NCBI RefSeq assembly: GCF_900169145.1
Contig: NZ_FXZD01000003.1
Location: 124,001 to 188,000 of the forward strand
DNA from: Brevibacterium antiquum CNRZ 918
GTDB lineage: Bacteria > Actinomycetota > Actinomycetes > Actinomycetales > Brevibacteriaceae
Length of the DNA: 64,000 nt
Reading direction: 5' to 3'
The translations under genes were made by a program, and so were the position numbers. Of this stretch, positions 25,895 to 34,196 are shown piece by piece. Position 1 is the first letter of the stretch, and each line of letters begins with the position of its first letter. A model generated the notes under the pieces. The model saw only the letters and a list, made by a program, of their open reading frames with translations. It was not told the DNA's origin and ran no database searches.

Positions 25895-26494
25895 CTAACC
25901 CTCGCCGAGGTGGCGCTTCGGTGCCGCACGGACGTGGGCTCTCTCGCCCTGCTTGCCGACGAGGCTGAGGAACTCGACGGGCCCTGCACTGGTGGCGCCG
26001 AACCAGTGCGGGGTGCGGGTGTCGAACTCGGCTGCCTCGCCGGGTTCCATGATGAGATCGTGCTCGCCGAGGACGAGGCGAAGGCTGCCGTTGAGGACGA
26101 AGACCCAGTCGTAGCCCTCATGGCTGCGCAGCTCTGGCGTGGCCTCATCCGAGCCTGTCGGCAGCACGAATTTATAGGCCTGGATGCCCCCTGCCCGACG
26201 CGTCAGCGGCAGGATCGTCCGGCCGTCGCGAGTGGGCAGGGGCCGCAGATTGATGCGCGGATCCCCGGTCGGGGGCGCGTCGACGAGTTCGTCGAGAGTG
26301 GCCCCGAACGCTCGCGCCAAGGGCAGGAGCTGTTCGAGACTGGGACGGCGGTGCCCGGCCTCAAGGCGCGAGAGCGTGCTGATCGAGATGCCGGTCTCTT
26401 CGGACAGATCGGTGAGAGTGATGTCGCGGCGCTGCCGTAGCTGCTTCAGCCGTGGCCCAACAGCATCGAGAGTGCGGTCCATGAGTTCATCCAT
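25895..26494 (-). CDS. XRE-family regulator with C-terminal cupin domain
   Basis: A 199-residue two-domain regulator. Residues 14-68 form a helix-turn-helix (LKQLRQRRDITLTDLSEETGISISTLSRLEAGHRRPS), and residues 100-185 form a cupin ligand domain (HEGYDWVFVLNGSLRLVLGEHDLIMEPGEAAEF). The ATG at 26494 is preferred over the longer frame because the upstream region carries an operator-like palindrome. It is divergent from a flavoprotein/methyltransferase operon and very likely represses it. The ligand is unknown. Confidence 0.9.
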   Translation of the reverse strand: MDELMDRTLDAVGPRLKQLRQRRDITLTDLSEETGISISTLSRLEAGHRRPSLEQLLPLARAFGATLDELVDAPPTGDPRINLRPLPTRDGRTILPLTRRAGGIQAYKFVLPTGSDEATPELRSHEGYDWVFVLNGSLRLVLGEHDLIMEPGEAAEFDTRTPHWFGATSAGPVEFLSLVGKQGERAHVRAAPKRHLGEG

Positions 26495-26502
26495 GCCCCT
26501 TA

Positions 26503-26539
26503 TTTTGCCATTCGGCAAAACTGTTTGCAATACTGCGAA
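26503..26539. promoter_or_regulatory. Two operator-like palindromes between regulator and flavoprotein operon
   Basis: TTTTGCCATTCGGCAAAA (26503-26520) is a perfect 7-4-7 palindrome. TTTGCAATACTGCGAA (26524-26539) is a related, weaker one. Their centres are 20 bases apart, about two helical turns. This fits cooperative binding by the divergently encoded XRE-cupin protein. Confidence 0.6.
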
Positions 26540-26607
26540 TAGGTTGTCACCATCGAAGTATCGGAGCGCCGCAGCGGCGACTCCACATACTTTGAGAGGA
26601 CCAGGAC

Positions 26608-27573
26608 ATGGCAGAGAAGCAGAGCGCGATTCGAGACGTCGTGATCGTCGGAGCCGGTGCGGCCGGACTCAGCGCTGGCCTGACCCTGGCCCGCGCACGC
26701 CGGAGGGTGACAGTCATCGATGCCGGCCACCCGCGCAATGCTCCGGCCGACGGGGTCCATGGGCTCCTCGGACTCGAAGGCATCAGCCCCGCAGAGCTGT
26801 TGACCCGAGGCCGAGACGAAGTGCAGAGCTACGGCGGCGAGATCATCGACGGCCAGGTCACCGAAATCAGCGGCGAAGTCGACAGGTTCACAATCACCGT
26901 GGAAAACGGCGAAGAGATCGTCGGCAGACGGCTGCTCATGGCGACCGGCCTCGTCGACGAACTGCCCGAGATCCCGGGCGTGCGCGAACAGTGGGGTCGT
27001 GGCGTCCTTCACTGCCCCTACTGCCACGGATGGGAGGTCCGCGACAGTCGCATCGGCATCCTCGCCACCAGTCCGATGGCCATCCACAAGGCCTTTCTGT
27101 TCAAGCAGTGGAGCCCTCATGTGATGCTCTTCTCCGGAGACCAACAGCTGAGCGAGGAAGATCAGGTCAAACTTCGCGCGCTCGACATCCCAGTCATCGA
27201 CGGGGACATCGACAGCCTGGAGATCACCGATGACACGCTCACGGGTGTGCGTCTGGGTGATGGACAGGTCATTGCCGTGGATGCTGCAGTCGTCGCTACG
27301 CCGATGGTTGCCCGCACCGAACTCTTCGCAGGGATCGGGCTCGAGCCCACGGCCCGTCCTGCTGGGGCTTTCATCGAAACCGAAGCCTTCGGGCAGACCG
27401 CGGTCCCCGGCGTCTGGGTGGCCGGCAATGCTACCGACATCGGAGCGCAGGTCAGTGGTGCGGCAGCGGCCGGTGCGCTCGCCGCACAGCACATCAACAC
27501 CGACCTCATCTTCACCGACCTCGATCGCGCAGTGGCGCAGCACGAGACCGAGCAGGCACAGGAGGCAAGCTGA
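26608..27573 (+). CDS. Thioredoxin-reductase-like FAD/NAD(P) oxidoreductase
   Basis: A 321-residue flavoprotein. The N-terminal FAD motif VVIVGAGAAGLSAGLTLARA, the redox-active CPYCHGWE near residues 134-141 and the C-terminal VPGVWVAGNATDIGAQ are clear. CPYC (not the CATC of TrxB) and the shortened NAD domain mark the thioredoxin-reductase-like group found in XRE-regulated stress modules. The ATG at 26608 follows AGAGGACCAGG. It overlaps a methyltransferase gene by one base. The substrate is unknown. Confidence 0.88.
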   Translation: MAEKQSAIRDVVIVGAGAAGLSAGLTLARARRRVTVIDAGHPRNAPADGVHGLLGLEGISPAELLTRGRDEVQSYGGEIIDGQVTEISGEVDRFTITVENGEEIVGRRLLMATGLVDELPEIPGVREQWGRGVLHCPYCHGWEVRDSRIGILATSPMAIHKAFLFKQWSPHVMLFSGDQQLSEEDQVKLRALDIPVIDGDIDSLEITDDTLTGVRLGDGQVIAVDAAVVATPMVARTELFAGIGLEPTARPAGAFIETEAFGQTAVPGVWVAGNATDIGAQVSGAAAAGALAAQHINTDLIFTDLDRAVAQHETEQAQEAS

Positions 27574-28202
27574 TGACACACTCATTCGACAAGACCTACT
27601 GGGATCAGACCTGGACCGGTGAACGCGCCCCAGCGATGAGCTCAGGCGATCCGAACCCCCACCTGATCAAGGAGGTCAGCGGACTCGAATCCGGAACCGC
27701 ACTCGACGCCGGCTGCGGTGCCGGAGCAGAGGCCATCTGGCTGGCAGCTCAGGGCTGGGATGTCACCGGAGCCGACGTTGCGAATGCAGCACTTGACCAC
27801 GCGAAGGACCGCGCTGCGGTCGCCGGAGTCAGTGACCGGGTGCGCTGGATCCAGGCCGATCTCTCCAGCTGGGCGCCGGAGACGCAGTACGACCTGGTCA
27901 CCACCCACTACGCGCATCCGGCAATGCCTCAGCTGGACTTCTACGGGCGCATCGCGGATTGGGTGGCACCCGGGGGAACACTCCTCATCGTCGGCCACCT
28001 CCACCACGGCCATGGCGACTCTCACGGCGATTCTCACCCGCCGGCAGTAGCCTCAGCGACTGCCGACTCGATCACTGAGCGTCTCGATCGAGTCGTCTGG
28101 ACCGTCGTCACCGCCGAGGAATCCCAGCGCACCATGGCAGGACCCGGTGGCCGCACAATCACCATCGACGACGTCGTGGTGAGGGCAGTGCGCAGCCGCT
28201 GA
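27573..28202 (+). CDS. Class I SAM-dependent methyltransferase with His-rich loop
   Basis: A 209-residue methyltransferase. SAM motif I is ALDAGCGAGAEAIWLAAQG, followed by VTGADV and a post-motif NDDPEL-like QADLSSW. It starts with FDKTYWDQTW, as in thiopurine/tellurite-type methyltransferases. A striking segment HLHHGHGDSHGDSHP (about residues 142-156) could bind metal. It is co-translated with the flavoprotein gene. The pair could modify a reactive metalloid or thiol compound (inference). It ends six bases from the convergent CMD gene. Confidence 0.85.
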   Translation: MTHSFDKTYWDQTWTGERAPAMSSGDPNPHLIKEVSGLESGTALDAGCGAGAEAIWLAAQGWDVTGADVANAALDHAKDRAAVAGVSDRVRWIQADLSSWAPETQYDLVTTHYAHPAMPQLDFYGRIADWVAPGGTLLIVGHLHHGHGDSHGDSHPPAVASATADSITERLDRVVWTVVTAEESQRTMAGPGGRTITIDDVVVRAVRSR

Positions 28203-28208
28203 GCCGCG

Positions 28209-29552
28209 TCACTTTCCGGGTGCGAGCACCTCGGGTTCGCCGAGGGAGAGCATGAGGCGGTTGGCCCAGTTGAAGAAGGCTGCGCAGTTGAGTACGTCGA
28301 TGATGTCGCCATCGTCGAGGCCGGCCTCGCGCAGTGCATTGACATGCGCAGGACCGAACGCCTGCGGGGTCAGCGTGAGAGCCGCGGAAGCGTCGACGAC
28401 AGCGTCCCAGACAGCATCGCCGAGGTTCGACGGCGTTTCCACACCAGTGTCGAGCAGCGTCTGCACCAGGTCCCGGCGACCCGACTCCTCCGTGGCCCGG
28501 TCCGAGTGGATCGAGGCGCAGAACAGGCACCCGTTGAGACGTGAGGCCACGGTCGCGGCCAGCTCACGTTCGGCCCGGCCGAGCCCGTCGGTGGTGTTGA
28601 AGAAGATGTCGAGGTCGGTCAGTGTTCGTGCCCGCAGGGCCGCCGGATCCCTGGCCAGGAGCCGGAAGTAGGGGTTCTTCGCCCGCCCCGCCTCGATGAG
28701 TGCCTCGCGCTGGACATCGGTCAGGTCCGCCTCGGCGACGGGGGAGATCCAGGGCACCCAGCCCAGCCCGGACTGCTGGAACAGCTCCGGACGGGTGAGC
28801 CCGGGATAGGTGCTGACGCGCTCGCCGACCCGGGCCAGAGCCTCGCTGCCCTTCGACGAAGCGGCAGAGTCCCTCGCAGAGGTGGCCTCGCCGTCACCGT
28901 CGCCCGCTTCGGGCGGTTCGTCCGAGACCGGGGGCAGGGTCGTCGCCGGTGCGTGGACCAGGGCAGTGAGTCCGGTGCTGATGCGGATCTGGAAGTTGAG
29001 GAATGACACGAGCTGCGCGAGCGTGACGATCGAGTCTTCGTCCCAGCCGGCGTCGAGGAGCAGCGCCATGTGTTCGGGACGTGAGTCGCGGGGATGCAGA
29101 ACTAGGAGATGGGCGAATTCGAGGCCGGCGGCCAGCTGTGCGCCCAGCACCTCGCTCGACTTCTTCTCCACACTCAGCCAGGGTCCCGGGACGTTCTCGG
29201 CCGCCAGGGCAGCCGATTCGAAGGTTCCGTAGGGGCCGCGCACGGTCGAACGGGAGTCGAGTTCGAGCAGCACCTCATCGAGGAGTTCGGCGATCTCCCA
29301 GGAGGCGACCTCGTCTTCGTCACGGAGGAGGTCACGGTAGAACTCCTCGGCCGCGGGCGCGCCGAGGAGGCCGGCCGTGAATGCGGCGACGGCATAGCGG
29401 TCACGGTGGGAGAACCCACCGGTCTCAGCTGGTTCGAGCAGCGCTTCGAAGCTGAGCTGGGCGTTGTCCTTGGCCTGTGCACGGTGATCGCGCAGCTTGT
29501 CGAGGGGGTCCTGTGCGGCGATTCCGGCGAGGGTGTTGATGATGTCGGTCAT
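28209..29552 (-). CDS. Double CMD/alkylhydroperoxidase-domain protein (Avi_7170/Avi_7169-like fusion)
   Basis: A 447-residue protein with two AhpD-like halves. The N-terminal half (about 1-215) resembles the CMD Avi_7170 family. A Ser/Glu-rich linker follows (about 216-245). The C-terminal half (about 250-440) resembles the alkylhydroperoxidase-domain Avi_7169 family and holds CLFCASIHS, the CxxC-x3-H redox site, near residue 348. In other bacteria I recall these as two separate genes. It is the last gene of the ABC/luciferase-like operon and lies one base after the monooxygenase gene. It may dispose of peroxides or reduce the oxidised product (inference). Confidence 0.8.
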   Translation of the reverse strand: MTDIINTLAGIAAQDPLDKLRDHRAQAKDNAQLSFEALLEPAETGGFSHRDRYAVAAFTAGLLGAPAAEEFYRDLLRDEDEVASWEIAELLDEVLLELDSRSTVRGPYGTFESAALAAENVPGPWLSVEKKSSEVLGAQLAAGLEFAHLLVLHPRDSRPEHMALLLDAGWDEDSIVTLAQLVSFLNFQIRISTGLTALVHAPATTLPPVSDEPPEAGDGDGEATSARDSAASSKGSEALARVGERVSTYPGLTRPELFQQSGLGWVPWISPVAEADLTDVQREALIEAGRAKNPYFRLLARDPAALRARTLTDLDIFFNTTDGLGRAERELAATVASRLNGCLFCASIHSDRATEESGRRDLVQTLLDTGVETPSNLGDAVWDAVVDASAALTLTPQAFGPAHVNALREAGLDDGDIIDVLNCAAFFNWANRLMLSLGEPEVLAPGK

Positions 29553-29553
29553 G

Positions 29554-30579
29554 TCAGGCCGCCTGTTCCGTCGTGAGCGTCAGTCCCAGGGCCGGGGCCA
29601 CCTCGGTGGCCAGGAGTTCGATGGACCGCAGCGTCGTCTCATTCGTCGCCGGCACCGAGTGTACCTGGAAGCTGACGTCGGTGGCCCGGTTCAGCACACG
29701 GTCTGTCGCCAGGCGTTCGATGACCTGCTCGGGGGTGCCGAGGTAGGTGTCGGTGGCGATGAGCAGCTCGTCCAGGCTCAGCCCCGAGGTGTCATAGCCG
29801 ACGAGGCGATCTGCCTCGGCCCGCAGCGCCGGTTCGGTCCGGGCGCGGAGTTCGGGCAGCGCTGCGGCATCGGCGACGACGGCCGTGCGCGATGCCAGGA
29901 TTCGGGGCTCCACACCGGAGGGAAGGTTCGCCAGGTAGGTGTCGATGACCGGCAGCTGCACCTCGTCGAGGGTTGCTTCGGGCTTGTCCTGGGAGCGGGG
30001 TTGGGTGCGAGAGAGCATGAGGCCATCACCGGCGGCACCGGCAGCTCCGGATCCGCCGGAGGAGAAGGTGGCCTGCCAGAGGCGCTCGGAGAGCCGGGTC
30101 GGTTCCGGATAGAGCGCATGCCCGGTCTCCAGGGACTGACCTGCCAGCAGAGTCTTCAGTGCCGCGAGGTTGTCGGCGAAGACCTCACGTCGTTGATCGA
30201 AGCTGGTGCCGAAGGCGGGGAAGGACTTCGGGTTTCCGCCCGAACCGAGCCCGATCTCCAGGCGTCCCCCGGAGAGCACGTCGGTGACCGCAGCGTCTTC
30301 GGCCACACGCACGCCGTTCTCCATGGGCAGGGTGATGATCGCCGTGCCCAAGCGGATCCGCGAGGTCTGGGCTGCCGCATGGGCGAGGAACACGAGTGGG
30401 GAGGGCAGGCCGCCCTCGGTCGCAGAGAAGTGGTGCTGGGCCACCCACGCGGAGTCGAAGCCGTGGGCCTCGGCCGCCTGGATCTGTTCGAGTGCGAACC
30501 GGTAGCGCTGAGCTGCCGGGGCGTCCTCGAGCAGGCGGGTGAAGAATCCGAGCCGGGGACCGGTGGAACTGTTCGTCAT
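29554..30579 (-). CDS. Luciferase-like FMN-dependent monooxygenase (KPN_01858-like)
   Basis: A 341-residue LLM-class flavin monooxygenase. It shows GFFTRLLEDAPAAQRYRF, FDSAWVAQHHFS, RLGTAIITLPMENGVRVAEDAAV and LSGGRLEIGLGSGG. It resembles the TIGR04027-type family tied to an uncharacterised ABC importer. Such enzymes use reduced FMN and O2, often to oxidise sulfur compounds, amines or ketones. No flavin reductase gene lies in the operon, so FMNH2 must come from elsewhere. The context suggests it oxidises the imported substrate. Confidence 0.88.
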   Translation of the reverse strand: MTNSSTGPRLGFFTRLLEDAPAAQRYRFALEQIQAAEAHGFDSAWVAQHHFSATEGGLPSPLVFLAHAAAQTSRIRLGTAIITLPMENGVRVAEDAAVTDVLSGGRLEIGLGSGGNPKSFPAFGTSFDQRREVFADNLAALKTLLAGQSLETGHALYPEPTRLSERLWQATFSSGGSGAAGAAGDGLMLSRTQPRSQDKPEATLDEVQLPVIDTYLANLPSGVEPRILASRTAVVADAAALPELRARTEPALRAEADRLVGYDTSGLSLDELLIATDTYLGTPEQVIERLATDRVLNRATDVSFQVHSVPATNETTLRSIELLATEVAPALGLTLTTEQAA

Positions 30580-30589
30580 CGTGTCAGTC

Positions 30590-32272
30590 TCAACTTTCTG
30601 CTGCGGTGAGCAATGTGGGTGTCGAAGCGGCGCTGTCTCCGTTGCCGTGGAGCATCACGGGGCGGGGGATCGCATCGAGGAGGGTGCGCGTGTACTGAGT
30701 CTGCGGGCGAGCGAAGAGGTCCTCCGTCGGTCCGTTCTCCACCAGTCGTCCCTGCGACATCACCGACACGGTATCAGCGATCTGTCGCACGACAGCGAGA
30801 TCGTGGGAGATGAAGACATAGGTCAGTCCCAGGTCAGATTGGAGATCGTCGAGGAGGGTCAGAATCTGGGCCTGCACGGTCACGTCGAGGGCCGAGACGG
30901 CCTCATCGAAGACGACGAGCTCGGGGCCGGCGATGAGGGCCCGCGCGATCGCCACCCGCTGCAGCTGACCGCCGGAGAGCTCGGCCGGTCGGCGCTCGCC
31001 GAACTCGGTAGGCAGGGCAACCCTCTCCAGGGCCTCGGCGACGAGGGTCGGTCGCGAATTCCGGGAACCGATGCGGAAGTTGCGCAGCGGTTCGGTGAGT
31101 ATCTGGCCGATGGTGTGCTTGGGATCCAGTGCCGAGTACGGGTTCTGGTGCACGAGCTGGACCGTGCGGCGGAAGTCGCGCAGGCGGGCCCGCTCCGCAC
31201 GACCGCGCAAAGAGTCATCGGTGTCGAAATTGCCGACGCGGATGCGACCGGACTGTGGGGTGAGGAACCCGGCCAGGGCCTTGCCCGTCGTCGTCTTCCC
31301 TGAACCGGATTCGCCCACGATGCCGTGGGTGGTGCCGCGTTCGACGTGCAGTGACACGTCGTCGATGCCGATGACCTGATCATCGTTGCGGGCATAGACC
31401 TGAGTCAGGCCCTCGACCGAGACGAAGGGGGCCTGCGCCTCGGCGAGTGCGGCGGTGGTTGTGGCCTGTCGGTGGGTCTTCGTCTTCAGCGCCGGGGCGT
31501 CGGCAAGCAGCCGCGAGGTGTAGTCGGTGGCAGGCCGGGAGAAGATCTTAGCCGCCGGTCCGGCCTCGACGACGCGTCCGGACTGCATGACGACGACCTC
31601 ATCGGCGCGTTCACCGGCGACGGCGAGGTCGTGGGTGATGAAGAGGACGCCCATCTCGGTCTCTGCGCGCAGCTCATCGAGGAGATCGAGGACCTGCTTC
31701 TGCACGGTCACATCGAGGGCCGAGGTCGGCTCGTCGGCGATGAGCAGTCGTGGGCGCAGTGCGATCGCGGAGGCGATGAGGACTCGCTGGCGCATTCCCC
31801 CGGAGAGCTCATGCGGGAACTGATCGGCGCGCATCTGTGGCCGATCGATGCCGACTCTGGTCAGCAGTTCGATGACCTGGGCACGGGCAGACTTCCGATC
31901 GGCGCGCTTGTGGATCCGCAGCGCCTCGGCGACGGATTTGCCGATGGTCTGCAGCGGATTGAGTGAACTGCCGGGGTCCTGGGGGACGTAGCCGATCTGA
32001 CTGCCGCGGATCCCACGCCAGCCGCTGGTTCCCAAGCCACCGAGATCGACTTCACCTAAGTGGATGTGCCCGGTCGTGATCTGCGCGGACTCCGGGAGGA
32101 GGCCGATGGCGGCATTCGCGGTCGTGGACTTGCCGGACCCGGACTCGCCGACGACCGCGGTCATCGACCCGGCGCGCACGGCGAAGGTCACGCCGTCGAC
32201 GGCCGGGGCCGAGGACTGGGAGTAGGCGACACTGAGATCCTGCACGGACAGCAGGGGTGCGGACTCGGTCAT
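30590..32272 (-). CDS. Dual ABC ATPase (peptide/nickel type, DppD-DppF fusion)
   Basis: A 560-residue protein with two complete ABC domains. The first has Walker A GESGSGKSTTAN and signature LSGGMRQR. The second has GESGSGKTTTGK and LSGGQLQR. Each is followed by VFDEAVSALD- or IADEPTSALD-type Walker B motifs. It powers import by the two permeases encoded upstream. The ATG at 32272 overlaps the upstream permease stop (ATGA). The longer frame to 32407 is a shadow of the permease. Confidence 0.94.
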   Translation of the reverse strand: MTESAPLLSVQDLSVAYSQSSAPAVDGVTFAVRAGSMTAVVGESGSGKSTTANAAIGLLPESAQITTGHIHLGEVDLGGLGTSGWRGIRGSQIGYVPQDPGSSLNPLQTIGKSVAEALRIHKRADRKSARAQVIELLTRVGIDRPQMRADQFPHELSGGMRQRVLIASAIALRPRLLIADEPTSALDVTVQKQVLDLLDELRAETEMGVLFITHDLAVAGERADEVVVMQSGRVVEAGPAAKIFSRPATDYTSRLLADAPALKTKTHRQATTTAALAEAQAPFVSVEGLTQVYARNDDQVIGIDDVSLHVERGTTHGIVGESGSGKTTTGKALAGFLTPQSGRIRVGNFDTDDSLRGRAERARLRDFRRTVQLVHQNPYSALDPKHTIGQILTEPLRNFRIGSRNSRPTLVAEALERVALPTEFGERRPAELSGGQLQRVAIARALIAGPELVVFDEAVSALDVTVQAQILTLLDDLQSDLGLTYVFISHDLAVVRQIADTVSVMSQGRLVENGPTEDLFARPQTQYTRTLLDAIPRPVMLHGNGDSAASTPTLLTAAES

Positions 32273-33144
32273 GATGTCACCTTTCTCAGGGTGTTGCCGA
32301 TTTGGTGGGTGGCCAGGACGATGGCCATGACGACGAAGCCGGGCAGCACGGTCAGCCACCATGCGGTGGCGACGAAGTTGCGGCCCTCGGCGATGATGAG
32401 GCCCCATTCCGGTGTCGGCGGGGGAGTCCCGTAGCCCAGGAAGCCCAGCGTCGAGATCTGGAGGATCGCGGATCCGATCTGGAGGACGGCCAGGGACAGC
32501 ACGGGCGAGATCGAGTTGGGCAGGATATGGCGGACGAGGACGGAGAAGAAGGTGCCGCCCGAACCGTAGGCCGCGGCCACGAAGTCGCTGGTGTTGATGC
32601 GCACCGCCTCTGACCTCGACAGTCGTGCGAACTGGGCGATGGCCGTGACGCCGACGGCGATGGCCGCGTTGATGGTGCCGAAGCCCAAGACGACGACGAT
32701 CGAGAGGCTGAGCAGGATCGCCGGGATCGAGAGCAGCACGTCGATCAAGCGCATGAGCACATCGTCGACCCAGCCGCGGCGGGTGCCGGCGATGAGCCCG
32801 ATGGCCGTGCCCACGATGAGTCCGACACCGACAGCCACGAGTGCTGCGAGCAATGACTGTGACGCGCCGTAGACGACGCGGGCGTAGGCATCACGTCCGG
32901 TCTGGTCGGTGCCGAACCAGTGGTCGAGGCTGGGGCCAAGCAGCGCCGGAGTGGTGCCGCCGTCGTTGGGGTCATGCTGGGTGAAGAGTCCGGGGAAGAG
33001 CGCCCACATGATGGCGATGAGCAGGACCAGGGCCGAGACGATGGTGGCGGGGCCGATGTTCGCGCGGGTGCGGCTGCGTCGCTTCGCCGCCGAGCCCGGC
33101 TTACCGGTGCCCGAGGTGGGGGCAAGACTGCTGATGAGGCTCAT
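32269..33144 (-). CDS. ABC transporter permease (DppC type)
   Basis: A 291-residue permease with about six TM helices. It has the DppC-type N-terminal domain (ALFPGLFTQHDPNDGGTTPALLGPSLDHWFGTDQTGRD) and the inner-membrane coupling motif EAVRINTSDFVAAAYGSGGTFFSVLVRHILPN. It overlaps both neighbours by 4 bases. The HWFGTDQTGRD segment is typical of peptide/nickel-family permeases. Confidence 0.94.
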   Translation of the reverse strand: MSLISSLAPTSGTGKPGSAAKRRSRTRANIGPATIVSALVLLIAIMWALFPGLFTQHDPNDGGTTPALLGPSLDHWFGTDQTGRDAYARVVYGASQSLLAALVAVGVGLIVGTAIGLIAGTRRGWVDDVLMRLIDVLLSIPAILLSLSIVVVLGFGTINAAIAVGVTAIAQFARLSRSEAVRINTSDFVAAAYGSGGTFFSVLVRHILPNSISPVLSLAVLQIGSAILQISTLGFLGYGTPPPTPEWGLIIAEGRNFVATAWWLTVLPGFVVMAIVLATHQIGNTLRKVTS

Positions 33145-34196
33145 GAGTGGGTGTCCTTGTCGTCCCAGTCGAGGTCGACCCCGACGCTGGCCGCGGTCGT
33201 CGACAGCGCCCGGCGAGTGGGTTCATCGGCAGGCTTCTTCCCCGCCGAGGCGGCCCCGGGCTGTGTGCGCAGCCGGACGTCGATGACGGGGTAGAGGAGG
33301 TCGACGATGAGGTTGATGGTCACGTAGGCCAGGGTCGCGATGACGACGACGGCCAGGAGGATCGGGTTGTCGCGGTGGGTCACGGCCTGGGCGGTGATCT
33401 GGCCGATTCCGTTGCGCCCGAATACGGTCTCGGTGACCACGGCGCCGGCGACCAGTTCACCGAAGACGAGGCCGATGATCGTCAGGCCCGGCAGGACGGC
33501 GTTGCGGGCGACGGTGTGGACGAGGATCCACAGCTCACCGGCACCCTTCGCCGAGGTGACCTTGACGAATCCGGAGGCCTTGACGTCGGTGATGGAGCGG
33601 ATGAGGACCTGCGCGATGGGGGCCGAGAGCGGCACCGCCACGGTCAGGGTTGGGAGGACGAGCGCCTCGGCGGGGCCGGGTGAGACCACGGAGACGAACC
33701 CGAGCTGGAAGGAGAAGATCTGGATGAGCAGGATCCCCAACCAGAAGACGGGAATCGAGATGAAGAGGCTGGGCACCGAGTCGAGCAGCTTCCGCAGCCA
33801 GGCGAAGGGCCCGTAGGTTGCCAGCACCGCGATGACAACGGCCAGGACCAGGGCGGAGACGAACCCGGACAGGGCGAGCACCGCGGTCGAGGGCAGGGCC
33901 GCGGCGATGATCGTCGACACCGCGGCACCGGTCTGGACGGAGAAGCCGAAGTTGCCGGTGAGGAACCCTCCGAGGCTGAGGAAGTAGCGGCTGATCCACG
34001 ACTCATCGGCCCCGGTCTCGGTGCGGATCTGCGCGATCTGGTCGGGAGAGAGACCCAGTGCAGGGTCGGCGAATCTGGCGGTGACACCGTCGCCGGGAAT
34101 GAGGCTGAGCAGGATGAAGGCCGCGGTGAACGCGAGCAGCAGCACGAGCAGTGCCTGGCCCAGGCGCAGGACGAGGTATCGGATGTCGAGGATCAT
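33141..34196 (-). CDS. ABC transporter permease (DppB type)
   Basis: A 351-residue permease. It begins MILDIRYLVLRLGQALLVLLLAFTAAF, carries the DppB-type periplasmic segment, and has the coupling motif DVKASGFVKVTSAKGAGELWILVHTVARNAVLP. The C-terminal 40 residues are hydrophilic and unusual for the family. The ATG at 34196 overlaps the substrate-binding protein stop (ATGA). It forms the channel with the DppC-type partner. Confidence 0.94.
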   Translation of the reverse strand: MILDIRYLVLRLGQALLVLLLAFTAAFILLSLIPGDGVTARFADPALGLSPDQIAQIRTETGADESWISRYFLSLGGFLTGNFGFSVQTGAAVSTIIAAALPSTAVLALSGFVSALVLAVVIAVLATYGPFAWLRKLLDSVPSLFISIPVFWLGILLIQIFSFQLGFVSVVSPGPAEALVLPTLTVAVPLSAPIAQVLIRSITDVKASGFVKVTSAKGAGELWILVHTVARNAVLPGLTIIGLVFGELVAGAVVTETVFGRNGIGQITAQAVTHRDNPILLAVVVIATLAYVTINLIVDLLYPVIDVRLRTQPGAASAGKKPADEPTRRALSTTAASVGVDLDWDDKDTHS

